64,000 nucleotides of DNA from the NCBI GenBank assembly GCA_947474715.1, contig CANJJT010000012.1:1-64000 (forward strand), in the 5' to 3' direction. Both the position numbers and the translations under genes were made by a program. Shown piece after piece: positions 1 through 8,012 of this stretch; positions within the stretch are counted from its first letter, which is position 1, and each line of letters starts with the position of its first letter. Below the pieces are notes generated by a model that had not been told where the DNA came from, did not search any database, and worked only from the letters and a program-made list of their open reading frames with translations. The DNA is from CAIYPG01 sp903864555. Lineage in GTDB: Bacteria; Pseudomonadota; Gammaproteobacteria; Burkholderiales; SG8-39.

Positions 1-1
1 C

Positions 2-1033
2 AAGAAGCTCGACCGCACGCGCTTCAACGAGGCCTACCTGATGCACACCTCGACCTCGCCGCAGTACGCCATCATCGCCTCCTGCGATGTCGCCGCGGCC
101 ATGATGGAACCGCCCGGCGGAACGGCGCTGGTGGAGGAGTCCATCCTCGAGGCGCTGGACTTCCGTCGCGCCATGAAGAAGGTCGATGACGAGTGGGGCA
201 AGGACTGGTGGTTCAAGGTCTGGGGGCCGGGGAAGAATGTCACCCAGGAAGGCATCGGCTCACGCGAGGAATGGGTGCTCAAGGCCAATGACAAGTGGCA
301 TGGTTTTGGCAATCTCGCGGCCGGCTTCAACATGCTCGATCCGATCAAGGCCACGGTCATCACGCCCGGGCTGGACGTGTCGGGCAAGTTCGCCAAGTCC
401 GGCATTCCGGCCGCCATCGTCACGAAGTACCTGGCCGAGCACGGCGTCATCGTCGAGAAGACCGGCCTGTACTCCTTCTTCATCATGTTCACCATCGGTA
501 TCACCAAGGGCCGCTGGAACACCCTGGTGACCGCGCTGCAGCAGTTCAAGGACGACTACGACAAGAACCAACCGGCGATCAAGGGTCTCACCGAGTTCTG
601 CCAGAAGTACCCGCGTTACGAGAAGTACGGCCTGCGTGAGCTGTGCGACCAGATCCATGGCATGTACAAGGCCAATGACGTGGCCAAACTCACCACCGAG
701 ATGTACACCTCGGACATGCAGCCGGCGATGAAGCCCTCGGATGCCTTCGCCGCACTGGCGCACGGTGAGATCGACCGCGTCGAGATCGACAAGCTGCAAG
801 GCCGGGTCACCAGCGTGTTGCTGACTCCCTATCCGCCGGGCATCCCGCTCTTGATCCCGGGCGAGCGTTTCAACCCGACCATCGTGCGCTATCTGCAGTT
901 CGCCCGCGAGTTCAACGCCAAGTTCCCGGGTTTCGAGACCGACATCCACGGCCTGGTGGCCGAGGAGCACGAGAGCGGACTGAAGTACTACGTGGATTGC
1001 GTGCGGGATCCGTGCACCGCAAAGGGAAACTGA
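2..1033 (+). CDS. Orn/Lys/Arg decarboxylase, C-terminal part (5' end outside window)
   Basis: The reading frame is already open at base 2 and ends at the TGA at 1031-1033, so only about 343 C-terminal residues are seen. The peptide holds the stretch LMHTSTSPQYAIIASCDVAA, typical of the PLP-dependent fold-type III Orn/Lys/Arg decarboxylases just after the active-site lysine, followed by the C-terminal domain (LLTPYPPGIPLLIPGERF). The family removes CO2 from arginine, lysine or ornithine in the cytoplasm to give a polyamine or cadaverine, often for acid resistance. The PLP lysine itself lies upstream of the window. The substrate cannot be decided from this part. No partner antiporter is visible next to it. 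Confidence 0.88.
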   Translation, partial: KKLDRTRFNEAYLMHTSTSPQYAIIASCDVAAAMMEPPGGTALVEESILEALDFRRAMKKVDDEWGKDWWFKVWGPGKNVTQEGIGSREEWVLKANDKWHGFGNLAAGFNMLDPIKATVITPGLDVSGKFAKSGIPAAIVTKYLAEHGVIVEKTGLYSFFIMFTIGITKGRWNTLVTALQQFKDDYDKNQPAIKGLTEFCQKYPRYEKYGLRELCDQIHGMYKANDVAKLTTEMYTSDMQPAMKPSDAFAALAHGEIDRVEIDKLQGRVTSVLLTPYPPGIPLLIPGERFNPTIVRYLQFAREFNAKFPGFETDIHGLVAEEHESGLKYYVDCVRDPCTAKGN

Positions 1034-1138
1034 GTGGACGCGGCAGAGTGGCGAGGCAGGGCCAGTGTAGTCACTGGTGGCTGGCCGAGCCGTTGATAAT
1101 AATTCTGCTGTTAACCCTTTAACCACAAGGGGAAAGGC

Positions 1139-1183
1139 ATGAATCCGATCACGAGTACTGGCTCATGCTGCGGCCCGGTCTGA
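1139..1183 (+). other. possible 14-codon leader ORF overlapping the transporter start
   Basis: An ATG at 1139 sits close behind a purine-rich AGGGGAAAGG, the best ribosome-binding site in this gap. It reads MNPITSTGSCCGPV then TGA at 1181. The transporter ATG at 1165 lies inside it in another frame, and the transporter has no start codon further upstream before a stop at 1120. Either the leader couples translation to the transporter, or a frame error hides the true transporter start. The Cys-Cys pair is unusual for so short a peptide. Weakly supported. Confidence 0.3.
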
Positions 1184-2241
1184 TCGCCTTTGCCGCAGCC
1201 GCCTTGTTCGGCGCCAGTGTTCCGTTGGCCAGCCTGTTGCTGAGCGGAGGTGCGGCGAGCACTGGAAGTGCTGCAAGCATGTCATCCTGGCTCCTGGCCG
1301 GCTTGCTGTATCTGGGGGCGGGCTTGGGACTCCTGCTATTGCGTGTGGTGACAGTGGCGACGCGAATGGAATCGCGCATTATCGAGTTGCCGCCAATATC
1401 CCGGCTGCCGGCCCTGGCGGCGGCCGTCCTGTGCGGTGGCATGCTGGCACCGGTGTTGCTCCTGTGGGGGCTTCCTGGAACCGGCTCGGCTGCGGCTTCC
1501 CTGCTGCTCAACACCGAGTCCGTATTCTCGGCCTGGTTGGCGGTGCGGTTTTTCGGTGAGCAGGTGGGGCGACGCGTCTGGCTGGCGATACTGCTGATGC
1601 TGGCAGCCGGCGCCCTGCTTGCCTGCACGGCCGGGGAATGGCAGTTGCCCTGGCATGCGCTGGCCATACTTGCCGCCTGCCTGCTGTGGGGGCTGGACAA
1701 CAATTTCACCCGATTGATTGCGCCCGGCGACGCCGTCACTATTGCACTGGTGAAGGGCCTGGTTGCCGGGAGCGTGAATCTGTCCTTGGCACTGCTTTAT
1801 GGCGCAGATTTCCCAGCGCTGCACCTTATCGCTGCGGCGCTGCTGCTGGGGGCCATGGCTTACGGTGCCAGCCTGGCCCTGTACGTGTTGGCGCTGCGCC
1901 AGTTGGGCAGTGCGCGTACCGGGGCCTGGTTCTCGACGGCGCCATTTTTTGGTGTGCTGCTGGCCCTGGCCATGGGCGAGGCCCCGACCATGCTGCTGAT
2001 TGCGGCGCTGGTGCTGATGGCCGTGGCGGCGATGCTGCTGGCCACCGAGCGCCACAGCCACAGGCATCTGCATCAGGCGCAGCGTCATGCCCACGTTCAT
2101 GCGCACGGAAGCGATCCCCACCATGAGCATGACCACAGGCAGGGCGAATCAGGCAGTCCCCATGCGCATGTGCACGACCACGCGGAGATGGTGCATGCGC
2201 ATGCCCACGCTCCCGATTTCCATCATTATCACAGGCACTGA
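1165..2241 (+). CDS. DMT/EamA-family transporter with histidine-rich tail
   Basis: 358 residues with about ten hydrophobic segments in two similar halves, as in the drug/metabolite transporter (EamA) superfamily of inner-membrane carriers. The last ~60 residues are hydrophilic and very rich in His, Asp and Glu (HHEHDH, HAHVHDHAEMVHAHAHAP). Such tails bind transition metals and are known from metal carriers and chaperones, so metal export or sensing is a reasonable guess. The ATG at 1165 is the first in frame. It overlaps a short leader ORF that has the better ribosome-binding site. The gene converges on a TonB receptor operon that also looks metal-related. The transported substrate is not known. 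Confidence 0.8.
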   Translation: MLRPGLIAFAAAALFGASVPLASLLLSGGAASTGSAASMSSWLLAGLLYLGAGLGLLLLRVVTVATRMESRIIELPPISRLPALAAAVLCGGMLAPVLLLWGLPGTGSAAASLLLNTESVFSAWLAVRFFGEQVGRRVWLAILLMLAAGALLACTAGEWQLPWHALAILAACLLWGLDNNFTRLIAPGDAVTIALVKGLVAGSVNLSLALLYGADFPALHLIAAALLLGAMAYGASLALYVLALRQLGSARTGAWFSTAPFFGVLLALAMGEAPTMLLIAALVLMAVAAMLLATERHSHRHLHQAQRHAHVHAHGSDPHHEHDHRQGESGSPHAHVHDHAEMVHAHAHAPDFHHYHRH

Positions 2242-2288
2242 GGAAATGATTATATTTCCATGGTAAATCCAATGATGGAGAGTAGTAT

Positions 2289-2316
2289 CGTCCGAAATTG
2301 ATATCAATATCGGACG
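2289..2316. repeat. 28-bp near-perfect palindrome between convergent genes
   Basis: Arms CGTCCGA and TCGGACG flank an AT-rich centre that is itself nearly symmetric (AATTGATATCAATA); one base pair is mismatched overall. It lies in the gap between the transporter (ends 2241) and the receptor gene (ends 2414). There is no following T-run, so it is not a classic terminator. It could be a bidirectional stop or a protein-binding site. Confidence 0.5.
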
Positions 2317-2413
2317 AGGCATGGCTTCTTCCGATGGATTTGTGCGCCGGCCGGGTCGTGGGAGGTTGGCGTGACGCGATCGACTTTGCCCGGACGGAGC
2401 CCGCACACGTCGC

Positions 2414-4489
2414 CTAGAAATTTGCAGCCAGCGTCAGGCGCAGGCTGCGCGGTTCCACCGGGTGGAAGTGGACGTCGTTCACTGCGGCGGCCTCGCCACG
2501 TAGCTGTGACGCGTACTGGTAGTCGATGTCGCTCACCCGGCGGTTGAGCAGGTTGAGCACATCGACCGAGACCTTGATGTTCCTGTCCAGGCGATAGCTG
2601 CTGCGCAGGTTCCACAGCAGCGTGCTTTGCGAGCGCACGTTGTTGTCGGAGACCAGCGGTCGCGGCCCGAAGTAGCGCATCTGCAGCATGCCCGACCAGG
2701 GACCCAGGTTGTCCACCGAGGCGCCCAGTGACAGCACGCGGTTGATGGCACCGGGGATGAAGCTGCCACCGGTGGCCGGATCGGGCTGGGTGAAGCGCGA
2801 GCGCGACAGGCTCAGGTCGCCATCCAGGATGAGCCAGGTGGCAGGCCGGTAACGGTTGGACCACTCGATGCCGCGGCGTGCCGAGGGGCGGCTGGCCTGG
2901 GTGGTCCCGGCATCGCCGACGAACACCAGTTCCGAGTCCAGGTCGAGACGCCAAAGGGCGAGTGAAGACTGCAGGTTTTTCACCCATTCGGTGCGTGCGC
3001 CGATTTCGGCGCCGCTGGTCTTCACCAGCGCGGGGGACTGTGACACTGGCGCGAGGCTGGCCGGATTCACGCGCGTGGTGGTGCCGCGGGCGTCGTTGCT
3101 GTGGAAACCACGGCCCCAGCTGGCGAAATACTCGGTTTCATCAAAGGGGCCGAAGATGAGGTTGAGCTTGGGCGAGACCTGATGATCGCTGGTGCTGCCC
3201 GAGTTGGCCGCCAGGCTGCTCTGGACTTCGGCGCGATAGAAGTCCGCGCGTACGCCCGCGACGCTGCGCAGCCAGTCATTCCACTGCAGGGTGTGTTCCA
3301 CCCAGGCGCCGGCGCCGAGTTGCTTGACCGCGTCCTGGCGCACCGTGGAGAGACGCCTTCTTTCGGCGGTGTTGTACAAGCCAACCATGCCGATGTCGTC
3401 CTTGCGCAGGGTGAGGCCGCCGCGCAGCAGGCTGAGACGTTCGCCCCAGCGGCCGGTCCACATCCAGGTGGGGGCGATGCCATAGACCTTGCGCCGGTCG
3501 GCCTGTTCGAACTGGTCGCCATTCACCGGGTCGTTCATGAAGTAGGTGAAGTTGGAGAAGAGCTGCAGCCGGTAGCTCATCAGGTAGGCCGAGAGCTGGA
3601 ACTCGTGGTCGTCGTGGTTGTGGCGGTGTTCGTAGGAAAGGCTGTAGCGCTGGGAATTGCCGCCGTCGCTCGCGTCGATGGTACCCAGGCGCGACAGCGT
3701 GCCGCCATCCACCGCGCGCCGCGGAATCTGGTCGGTGGCGCTCCAGCGTCCCTGATAGGCCATGGCGGTGATGCTGTGGCTGCTGTCGGGACGGCCGAAG
3801 CTGTAGCGCAGCACGGCATTTTCCTTGCCGAAGTGTTCCGGCGATTGCCATGGCCCGTTGTTGCCGGTGGCCTCGAAGGCAACCAGCAGGTGGCCGGGGC
3901 CGAGGTCGCGCGAGCCGGCAGTGAGGGCGCGGCGGTAATCGAAGCCGCCCACGGTGATCTGTGCCAGGCCCTCTTTCATGCGGTCGTAGTAGTGCATGTG
4001 GGCGGCGCCGGCGGAGGAGAAATCGCCTTCGCTGGCGAAGTAGGGGCCCTTCTTGTAGTCGATGCGCGAGACCAGTTCCGGGATCATGAAGTTGAGGTCG
4101 GAGTAACCCTGGCCATGGGCATGCGTGGGCATGTTCACCGGCACACCGGCTACCGAAGTGGCGAAGTCGGTGCCGTGGTCGAGATTGAAGCCGCGCAGGA
4201 AGAACTGATTGGCCTTGCCGTCCCCGGAGTGCTGGGTGACGATGATCCCGGGCACGTATTCCAGCACATCACCCGGGCGCTGCAGCGGGCGCGAGGCAAT
4301 CAGGCTCGGGGTGATGAAGCCCTGGCTGGCCGTATCGGAAGTGCCCACGGCATTCTCGTAATGGCCGAGGACCTCCACGGCGTCGGTGCGCTCGACATGG
4401 GGACCGTCGGCCTGCGCCGGAAGTGCCCAGCTGCAGGTGGTTGCCAGGGTGATGGTCAGAAGATGCTGCGGGGTCAGACGATGGGGCAC
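2414..4489 (-). CDS. TonB-dependent outer-membrane receptor
   Basis: 691 residues: an N-terminal signal peptide ending near AQA, a plug domain (about residues 40-160, with QFFLRGFNLDHGTDFATSVA) and a long beta-barrel ending in a C-terminal Phe (LRLTLAANF). The family imports scarce ligands across the outer membrane using TonB energy. The plug carries a His-rich loop (NMPTHAHGQGYSDLNFM) typical of receptors found beside HupE/UreJ-like proteins. It is the last gene of a three-gene operon, 16 bases after the HupE-like gene. Together with the His-tailed transporter opposite, this suggests a metal ligand (nickel, cobalt, zinc or copper). The ligand is inference only. Confidence 0.9.
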   Translation of the reverse strand: MPHRLTPQHLLTITLATTCSWALPAQADGPHVERTDAVEVLGHYENAVGTSDTASQGFITPSLIASRPLQRPGDVLEYVPGIIVTQHSGDGKANQFFLRGFNLDHGTDFATSVAGVPVNMPTHAHGQGYSDLNFMIPELVSRIDYKKGPYFASEGDFSSAGAAHMHYYDRMKEGLAQITVGGFDYRRALTAGSRDLGPGHLLVAFEATGNNGPWQSPEHFGKENAVLRYSFGRPDSSHSITAMAYQGRWSATDQIPRRAVDGGTLSRLGTIDASDGGNSQRYSLSYEHRHNHDDHEFQLSAYLMSYRLQLFSNFTYFMNDPVNGDQFEQADRRKVYGIAPTWMWTGRWGERLSLLRGGLTLRKDDIGMVGLYNTAERRRLSTVRQDAVKQLGAGAWVEHTLQWNDWLRSVAGVRADFYRAEVQSSLAANSGSTSDHQVSPKLNLIFGPFDETEYFASWGRGFHSNDARGTTTRVNPASLAPVSQSPALVKTSGAEIGARTEWVKNLQSSLALWRLDLDSELVFVGDAGTTQASRPSARRGIEWSNRYRPATWLILDGDLSLSRSRFTQPDPATGGSFIPGAINRVLSLGASVDNLGPWSGMLQMRYFGPRPLVSDNNVRSQSTLLWNLRSSYRLDRNIKVSVDVLNLLNRRVSDIDYQYASQLRGEAAAVNDVHFHPVEPRSLRLTLAANF

Positions 4490-4505
4490 GATTTTGCTTT
4501 CCGGT

Positions 4506-5636
4506 TCAGCGCCCGGTGAGAATGTTCAGGTCCAAGGCCCGCTCCAGCATCCACACAAAGGCTATCAAGGCAATTAACAGCGAGCCCCCGGTCATTATTC
4601 CGCGGCGGTACAGGGGCGTTTCGCGCAGGGCGAAGGCCACCGGCAGGAAGCAGGCGACGATGGCGAGCTGGCCGGCCTCGACGCCCAGGTTGAAACCGAC
4701 CAGTGCCAGCAACAGGGCGTCACGCGGCAGGCCGAGGTCGGCCAGCACGCTGGCAAAGCCGAAGCCGTGGATGAGGCCGAACACGAAGGCCATGAGCCAG
4801 CGTCGTTCCTCCACCACCGGGCGCACGTTGTTCAGTGCGGCCAGCACCACTGACAGGGCGATGACCGATTCCACCACGCGCGAAGGCAATGAGACCAGCC
4901 CCAGTGCGGCCAGCGACAGCGTGATGGAGTGGGCGACGGTGAAGGCGGTGACCACGCGCACCACGTCCCAGAAGGTGCGTTTGAAGCTGGGGGCGGGTTC
5001 CCAGCGACGGTAGCGCCGTATCAGCACGGCCGGTAGCAGCAGTGACAGCAGGAATAGCACATGGTCGAAGCCGATCCAGATGTGCCAGACGCCTTCGCGG
5101 GCAAAGTCGGTGAACTGCTCCAGGGCCGAGCGTGTGCGCAGCTCGAACACCTGTTGCGGGCGATCCGCGGCAAACACGCCGCTCAGCGTGCCGGCGGGCG
5201 ATTCCAGTTTCAGCAGGCCCTTGTGCTGCGCATCGATGTCGAAGAACAGGCTGTAACGCAGGTCCAGCGCATCGGAGGCCTGGGCGCACTCGCCGCCGAA
5301 CTTCAGCACGGCATAGGCGCCATCGGTATGGTCGTCGATGAGGTGTTCGGTCACCTTGAGCAGACAGTCGGCGCCAGCAGAGCGAGCCTGCAGGCGGGCC
5401 ATGGCATAAGCGGTGATGTCGGCATGGCGCGCCCTCACCTCGCCCCAGGTGATCTCGCCATTGTCATCGGCATCCAGGCCGATGGCGTACTCGAGGTCGC
5501 GCAGGGCGATGTCCCACTGTCCCTGCAGCCGTGTGCCCTGTACGCTGATGGACAGGTAACTGTCGCTGGGCTTGTGGGCCTGCGCGGGCTGGATCAGGAG
5601 CAGACACAGTGCCGCCAGGAGGCACAGGTGCTTCAT
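4506..5636 (-). CDS. HupE/UreJ-like membrane protein with periplasmic N-terminal domain
   Basis: 376 residues. A signal peptide (LCLLLIQPAQA) is followed by a soluble periplasmic domain of ~150 residues holding an EF-hand-like acidic loop (DADDNGEITWGEV). The C-terminal half has six or so membrane helices with the HupE/UreJ_2 signature (WIGFDHVLFLLSLLLPAVL, VAHSITLSLA, HGFGFASVL). HupE and UreJ relatives are linked to nickel or cobalt permeation. The conserved HGFGFA and HSIT histidines fit metal transfer in the membrane. The gene overlaps the TPR gene by four bases and sits 16 bases before the TonB receptor, so the three are co-transcribed. Metal identity is inferred, not shown. Confidence 0.85.
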   Translation of the reverse strand: MKHLCLLAALCLLLIQPAQAHKPSDSYLSISVQGTRLQGQWDIALRDLEYAIGLDADDNGEITWGEVRARHADITAYAMARLQARSAGADCLLKVTEHLIDDHTDGAYAVLKFGGECAQASDALDLRYSLFFDIDAQHKGLLKLESPAGTLSGVFAADRPQQVFELRTRSALEQFTDFAREGVWHIWIGFDHVLFLLSLLLPAVLIRRYRRWEPAPSFKRTFWDVVRVVTAFTVAHSITLSLAALGLVSLPSRVVESVIALSVVLAALNNVRPVVEERRWLMAFVFGLIHGFGFASVLADLGLPRDALLLALVGFNLGVEAGQLAIVACFLPVAFALRETPLYRRGIMTGGSLLIALIAFVWMLERALDLNILTGR

Positions 5637-6781
5637 GGCAGTGCCTTGCGCAGGCGTGCTGCCAGTGCCTGGTAGCGCGGGTCTTCGTAGCCGGTGGCAT
5701 CCATCCAGTCGAGCGCGGGGCGGGCGGCTGCCGGCTTGCCCGCGGCCAAGGCAGCTTCCATGAACAATCGCGCATCCCGCGGTTCACGCTGGATGGCCCA
5801 GTCCTCCACGGCCAATTGCAGCGCTGCCGCGGCATTGCCCCTGAGTTGCAGTTCGAAACGCGCCTGCTCCTGCAGGTGCAGGCGGTCGCCACGCAGTGCC
5901 GAGGCGGCGAAGCGCTCGCCCAGCGAGCGGGCATATCGTGCGGCGTCGGGGGATTTGGCCGCCGCGGCGGCCAGTGCCAAGCGTAGCAGCAGGATGTCTG
6001 AGTTCTCGTGGTTGCGCAGCAGTCGCAGCACTTCCGCCGGGCGCTGCTCGTCCAGCAGCAAGTCGGCGTAGGCAGCCAGCACAAAGCCATCGATGAAAGG
6101 CACGGCAATCGCCTCTCGGAAATACCGCTCCGCCAGCGTGCGGTCATTGAAGCGCTGGGCCATTTCGGCGAGTCGCGTCAGCACCCATTGCCGGTACTCC
6201 TCGCTCTGTGGCGGATGGGCGACCAGTGCTGCGGCGAGTGCGGCATGGGCGGCCCTGGCCTTGCCATTGATGCCGTCGATCACTGCCGTGCAGGCGGTGG
6301 TGGCAAGTACTGTTGCGCTGGCCGCAAGCCGGGTGCAGCTGTGGCGCGCATTGGTGTAGTCGCCCCTGACCAGATGCAGCGCCATCTTCCAGGAGATGGC
6401 CTCGGTATGGCCGGGCAGGGCCAGCAGCACGCGGTCCAGATCCTGCATGGCGGCTGTGAACTCATGGCGGTACTGTTTGAGCAGGGCGCCTGCCAGCACG
6501 ATCTCCGGCGGGGCATCGGCCGTTTCAGCCCAGGGTCGCAGCGCGGCTTCGGCATAGCCGATGTAGCGGGGATCTCCTTCGCCGCTGGCCAGCTCGAAAT
6601 AGCGTCGCGCCAGACGTTCGGCGGCGACTGGGTCGTTTGGATTGGCGCGCAGTGCCTCGCGCAGCCTGCGCAGTTCGCGGCCGGTGGCATCGCCTGCCCG
6701 CACCGGTAGCCGTTCGAGCACGACCCCGTCCCCGGCCGGAACCCGGGGAGCGGACCATACCGGTGCCAATGCCGGCAGCAA
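5633..6781 (-). CDS. TPR-repeat protein, first gene of the receptor operon (start uncertain)
   Basis: 382 residues from the ATG at 6781, mostly helical repeats of TPR/SEL1 character (YFELASGEGDPRYIGYAEAAL, LLKQYRHEFTAAMQDLDRVL). Such proteins act as scaffolds and are common beside HupE-like and TonB receptor genes. The frame stays open upstream and encodes a good signal peptide core (PVLPSWLLALTLALLPALA) but reaches no start: a run of 13 C on this strand (6828-6840) separates it from an ATG at 6860 with an AGGAA ribosome site. With 12 C, that ATG would join the frame and give a secreted protein. As read here the protein would start inside its own signal peptide. Either the tract is phase-variable or its length is misread. 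Confidence 0.75.
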   Translation of the reverse strand: MLPALAPVWSAPRVPAGDGVVLERLPVRAGDATGRELRRLREALRANPNDPVAAERLARRYFELASGEGDPRYIGYAEAALRPWAETADAPPEIVLAGALLKQYRHEFTAAMQDLDRVLLALPGHTEAISWKMALHLVRGDYTNARHSCTRLAASATVLATTACTAVIDGINGKARAAHAALAAALVAHPPQSEEYRQWVLTRLAEMAQRFNDRTLAERYFREAIAVPFIDGFVLAAYADLLLDEQRPAEVLRLLRNHENSDILLLRLALAAAAAKSPDAARYARSLGERFAASALRGDRLHLQEQARFELQLRGNAAAALQLAVEDWAIQREPRDARLFMEAALAAGKPAAARPALDWMDATGYEDPRYQALAARLRKALP

Positions 6782-6827
6782 GGCCAGCGTGAGGGCCAGC
6801 AGCCAGGACGGCAGGACAGGTGGAGCA

Positions 6828-6840
6828 GGGGGGGGGGGGG
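6828..6840. repeat. 13-base G/C homopolymer in the TPR gene's 5' end
   Basis: Thirteen consecutive G on the plus strand. On the coding (minus) strand, ATG at 6860 reads MTGSPAIPPPP and ATG at 6879 reads MPTQERHDGLPSHPPPP. At this length neither reaches the TPR frame. A tract of 12 C joins the 6860 start to the TPR frame, and 14 C joins the 6879 start. Such tracts slip during replication and can switch genes on and off. They are also frequent sequencing errors. Confidence 0.75.
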
Positions 6841-7075
6841 ATGGCTGGGGAGCCCGTCATGGCGTTCCTGGGTCGGCATTTTTTTTCATATAACATTGAA
6901 TAATAAGGGGAAAGTGATATTTTTGCAAATGCCTCACGGCTGTCATCCGATTGGCTTGCGAGACGTTTATGGTGTATCCGGGCGGAAACCGGTGCAGGTC
7001 GTGTCCCGTCTTGATAATATTCGCCAGTCTTCGGTAGCCGGACACCGGAGTCAACTTAATCAACCAGGGGATTTT

Positions 7076-7225
7076 ATGAAAAAGCTGCTCGTAGTTCTGT
7101 TCGCGTCCATGTTCGCCACCGGCGCTTTCGCTGCTGCCCATATGAAGGCTGCCGACGACAAGAAGGCTGAAGCCAAGAAGGACGACAAGAAGGCTGAAGC
7201 CAAGAAAGACGAAAAGAAGAAGTAA
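7076..7225 (+). CDS. small secreted lysine-rich protein
   Basis: 49 residues, starting at the ATG at 7076 behind CAGGGGATTTT. The N-terminus is a clean signal peptide (MKKLLVVLFASMFATGAFAAA). The mature part is only charged repeats of the type KKAEAKKDD, so it is low in complexity and probably disordered, with a strongly basic end. There is no lipobox and no Cys. A strong intrinsic terminator follows within 25 bases, so it is probably monocistronic. Similar short Lys/Ala/Asp-rich exported proteins are common in betaproteobacteria, but I know of no assigned function. The frame is open upstream to 6896, but that part lacks any protein-like character. Confidence 0.7.
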   Translation: MKKLLVVLFASMFATGAFAAAHMKAADDKKAEAKKDDKKAEAKKDEKKK

Positions 7226-7246
7226 TCTTCTTTTTTCTTCGAGAAA

Positions 7247-7273
7247 GGCAGGGCGCAAGCCCTGCTTTTTTTT
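7247..7273 (+). terminator. intrinsic terminator
   Basis: Perfect 7-bp stem GCAGGGC / GCCCTGC with loop GCAA, followed by eight T (7266-7273). It ends the small lysine-rich gene and lies just before the 3' end of the convergent folA. Confidence 0.92.
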
Positions 7274-7304
7274 CGCCTGTAGAGGCCGGTGTGCTGCCCG
7301 ACGC

Positions 7305-7832
7305 CTATCCTCGCAGGTATTCCACGAAGTCGTATTGCAGGCCCTCGGGCGTTGCCGGCCCGTGCTCACGGCTCACTTCCTGCCATTGCGACCGGTCCCA
7401 ATGCGGGAAATGCGTGTCGCCTTCGATGTCGGACAGCACTTCGGTCAGGTATAGGCGCGTTGCGCGAGGCAGGGCCAGTTCATAGATCTGGGCGCCGCCG
7501 ATGACATGGATGGGTGCATCGGCCGGCGTCTGGTGGATGGCCTCGTCGAGCGTCGCGGCGGTGCGCACGCTGGTCCAGTCCGGCGACAGACGCAGTGCGC
7601 TGGGTGAGCGCGAGATGACAATGCTGGTGCGCCCGGGCAATGGTTTTTTCAATATTGCCACGATGGAATCGAAAGTCTTGCGTCCCATGATCACCGGGTG
7701 TCCCATGGTAAGCGCCTTGAAGCGCTTCAGGTCTTCGGGCAGGTGCCAGGGCAGGGTATTGCCGCGCCCGATCACACCGTTGCGTGCCACTGCGGCGACC
7801 AGGGTGATGGAAGGCTGGGAGGAAGTGATCAT
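7305..7832 (-). CDS. folA: dihydrofolate reductase
   Basis: 175 residues with the family pattern throughout: the N-terminal strand ITLVAAVARNGVIG, NTLPWHLPEDLKRFK with the catalytic acidic residue in the PEDL segment, GHPVIMGRKTFDSI and the GGAQIYELAL turn. It reduces dihydrofolate to tetrahydrofolate with NADPH, which supplies the folate used by thymidylate synthase; thyA lies 4.3 kb further on the same strand. Start at ATG 7832. The gene is divergent from the GlrK-like kinase gene; about 180 bases separate the two starts. Length is slightly above the E. coli enzyme (159). Confidence 0.95.
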   Translation of the reverse strand: MITSSQPSITLVAAVARNGVIGRGNTLPWHLPEDLKRFKALTMGHPVIMGRKTFDSIVAILKKPLPGRTSIVISRSPSALRLSPDWTSVRTAATLDEAIHQTPADAPIHVIGGAQIYELALPRATRLYLTEVLSDIEGDTHFPHWDRSQWQEVSREHGPATPEGLQYDFVEYLRG

Positions 7833-8012
7833 GGTGTGTGAAAAATTGCCGGATTATAGGTGGTGCAGGTCCGCCACAGCGCCAATTGAGGCGCTGACTG
7901 TCCTACAGTGCCAGTCCCTGCTGCGGGCATACTGCGGCTGTAGCATGGACAATACCGCAACCATGGATGCAGTAGTCGAAATGACAGGCAGGCGAGCAGG
8001 CGAAACCGCAGC

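Noticed and set aside
260..1126. Long minus-strand open frame opposite the decarboxylase
   Set aside because: It is antisense to a clear decarboxylase sequence, has no family likeness, and reflects the GC-rich third-position bias.
3101..4519. 472-codon plus-strand frame opposite the TonB receptor
   Set aside because: Val/Gly/Ala-rich shadow of the receptor gene with no motif; the receptor on the other strand is unmistakable.
7896..7920. GlrR-type site upstream of the kinase gene
   Set aside because: TGTC is followed after ten bases by AGTC, not GACA, so the palindrome is not complete.
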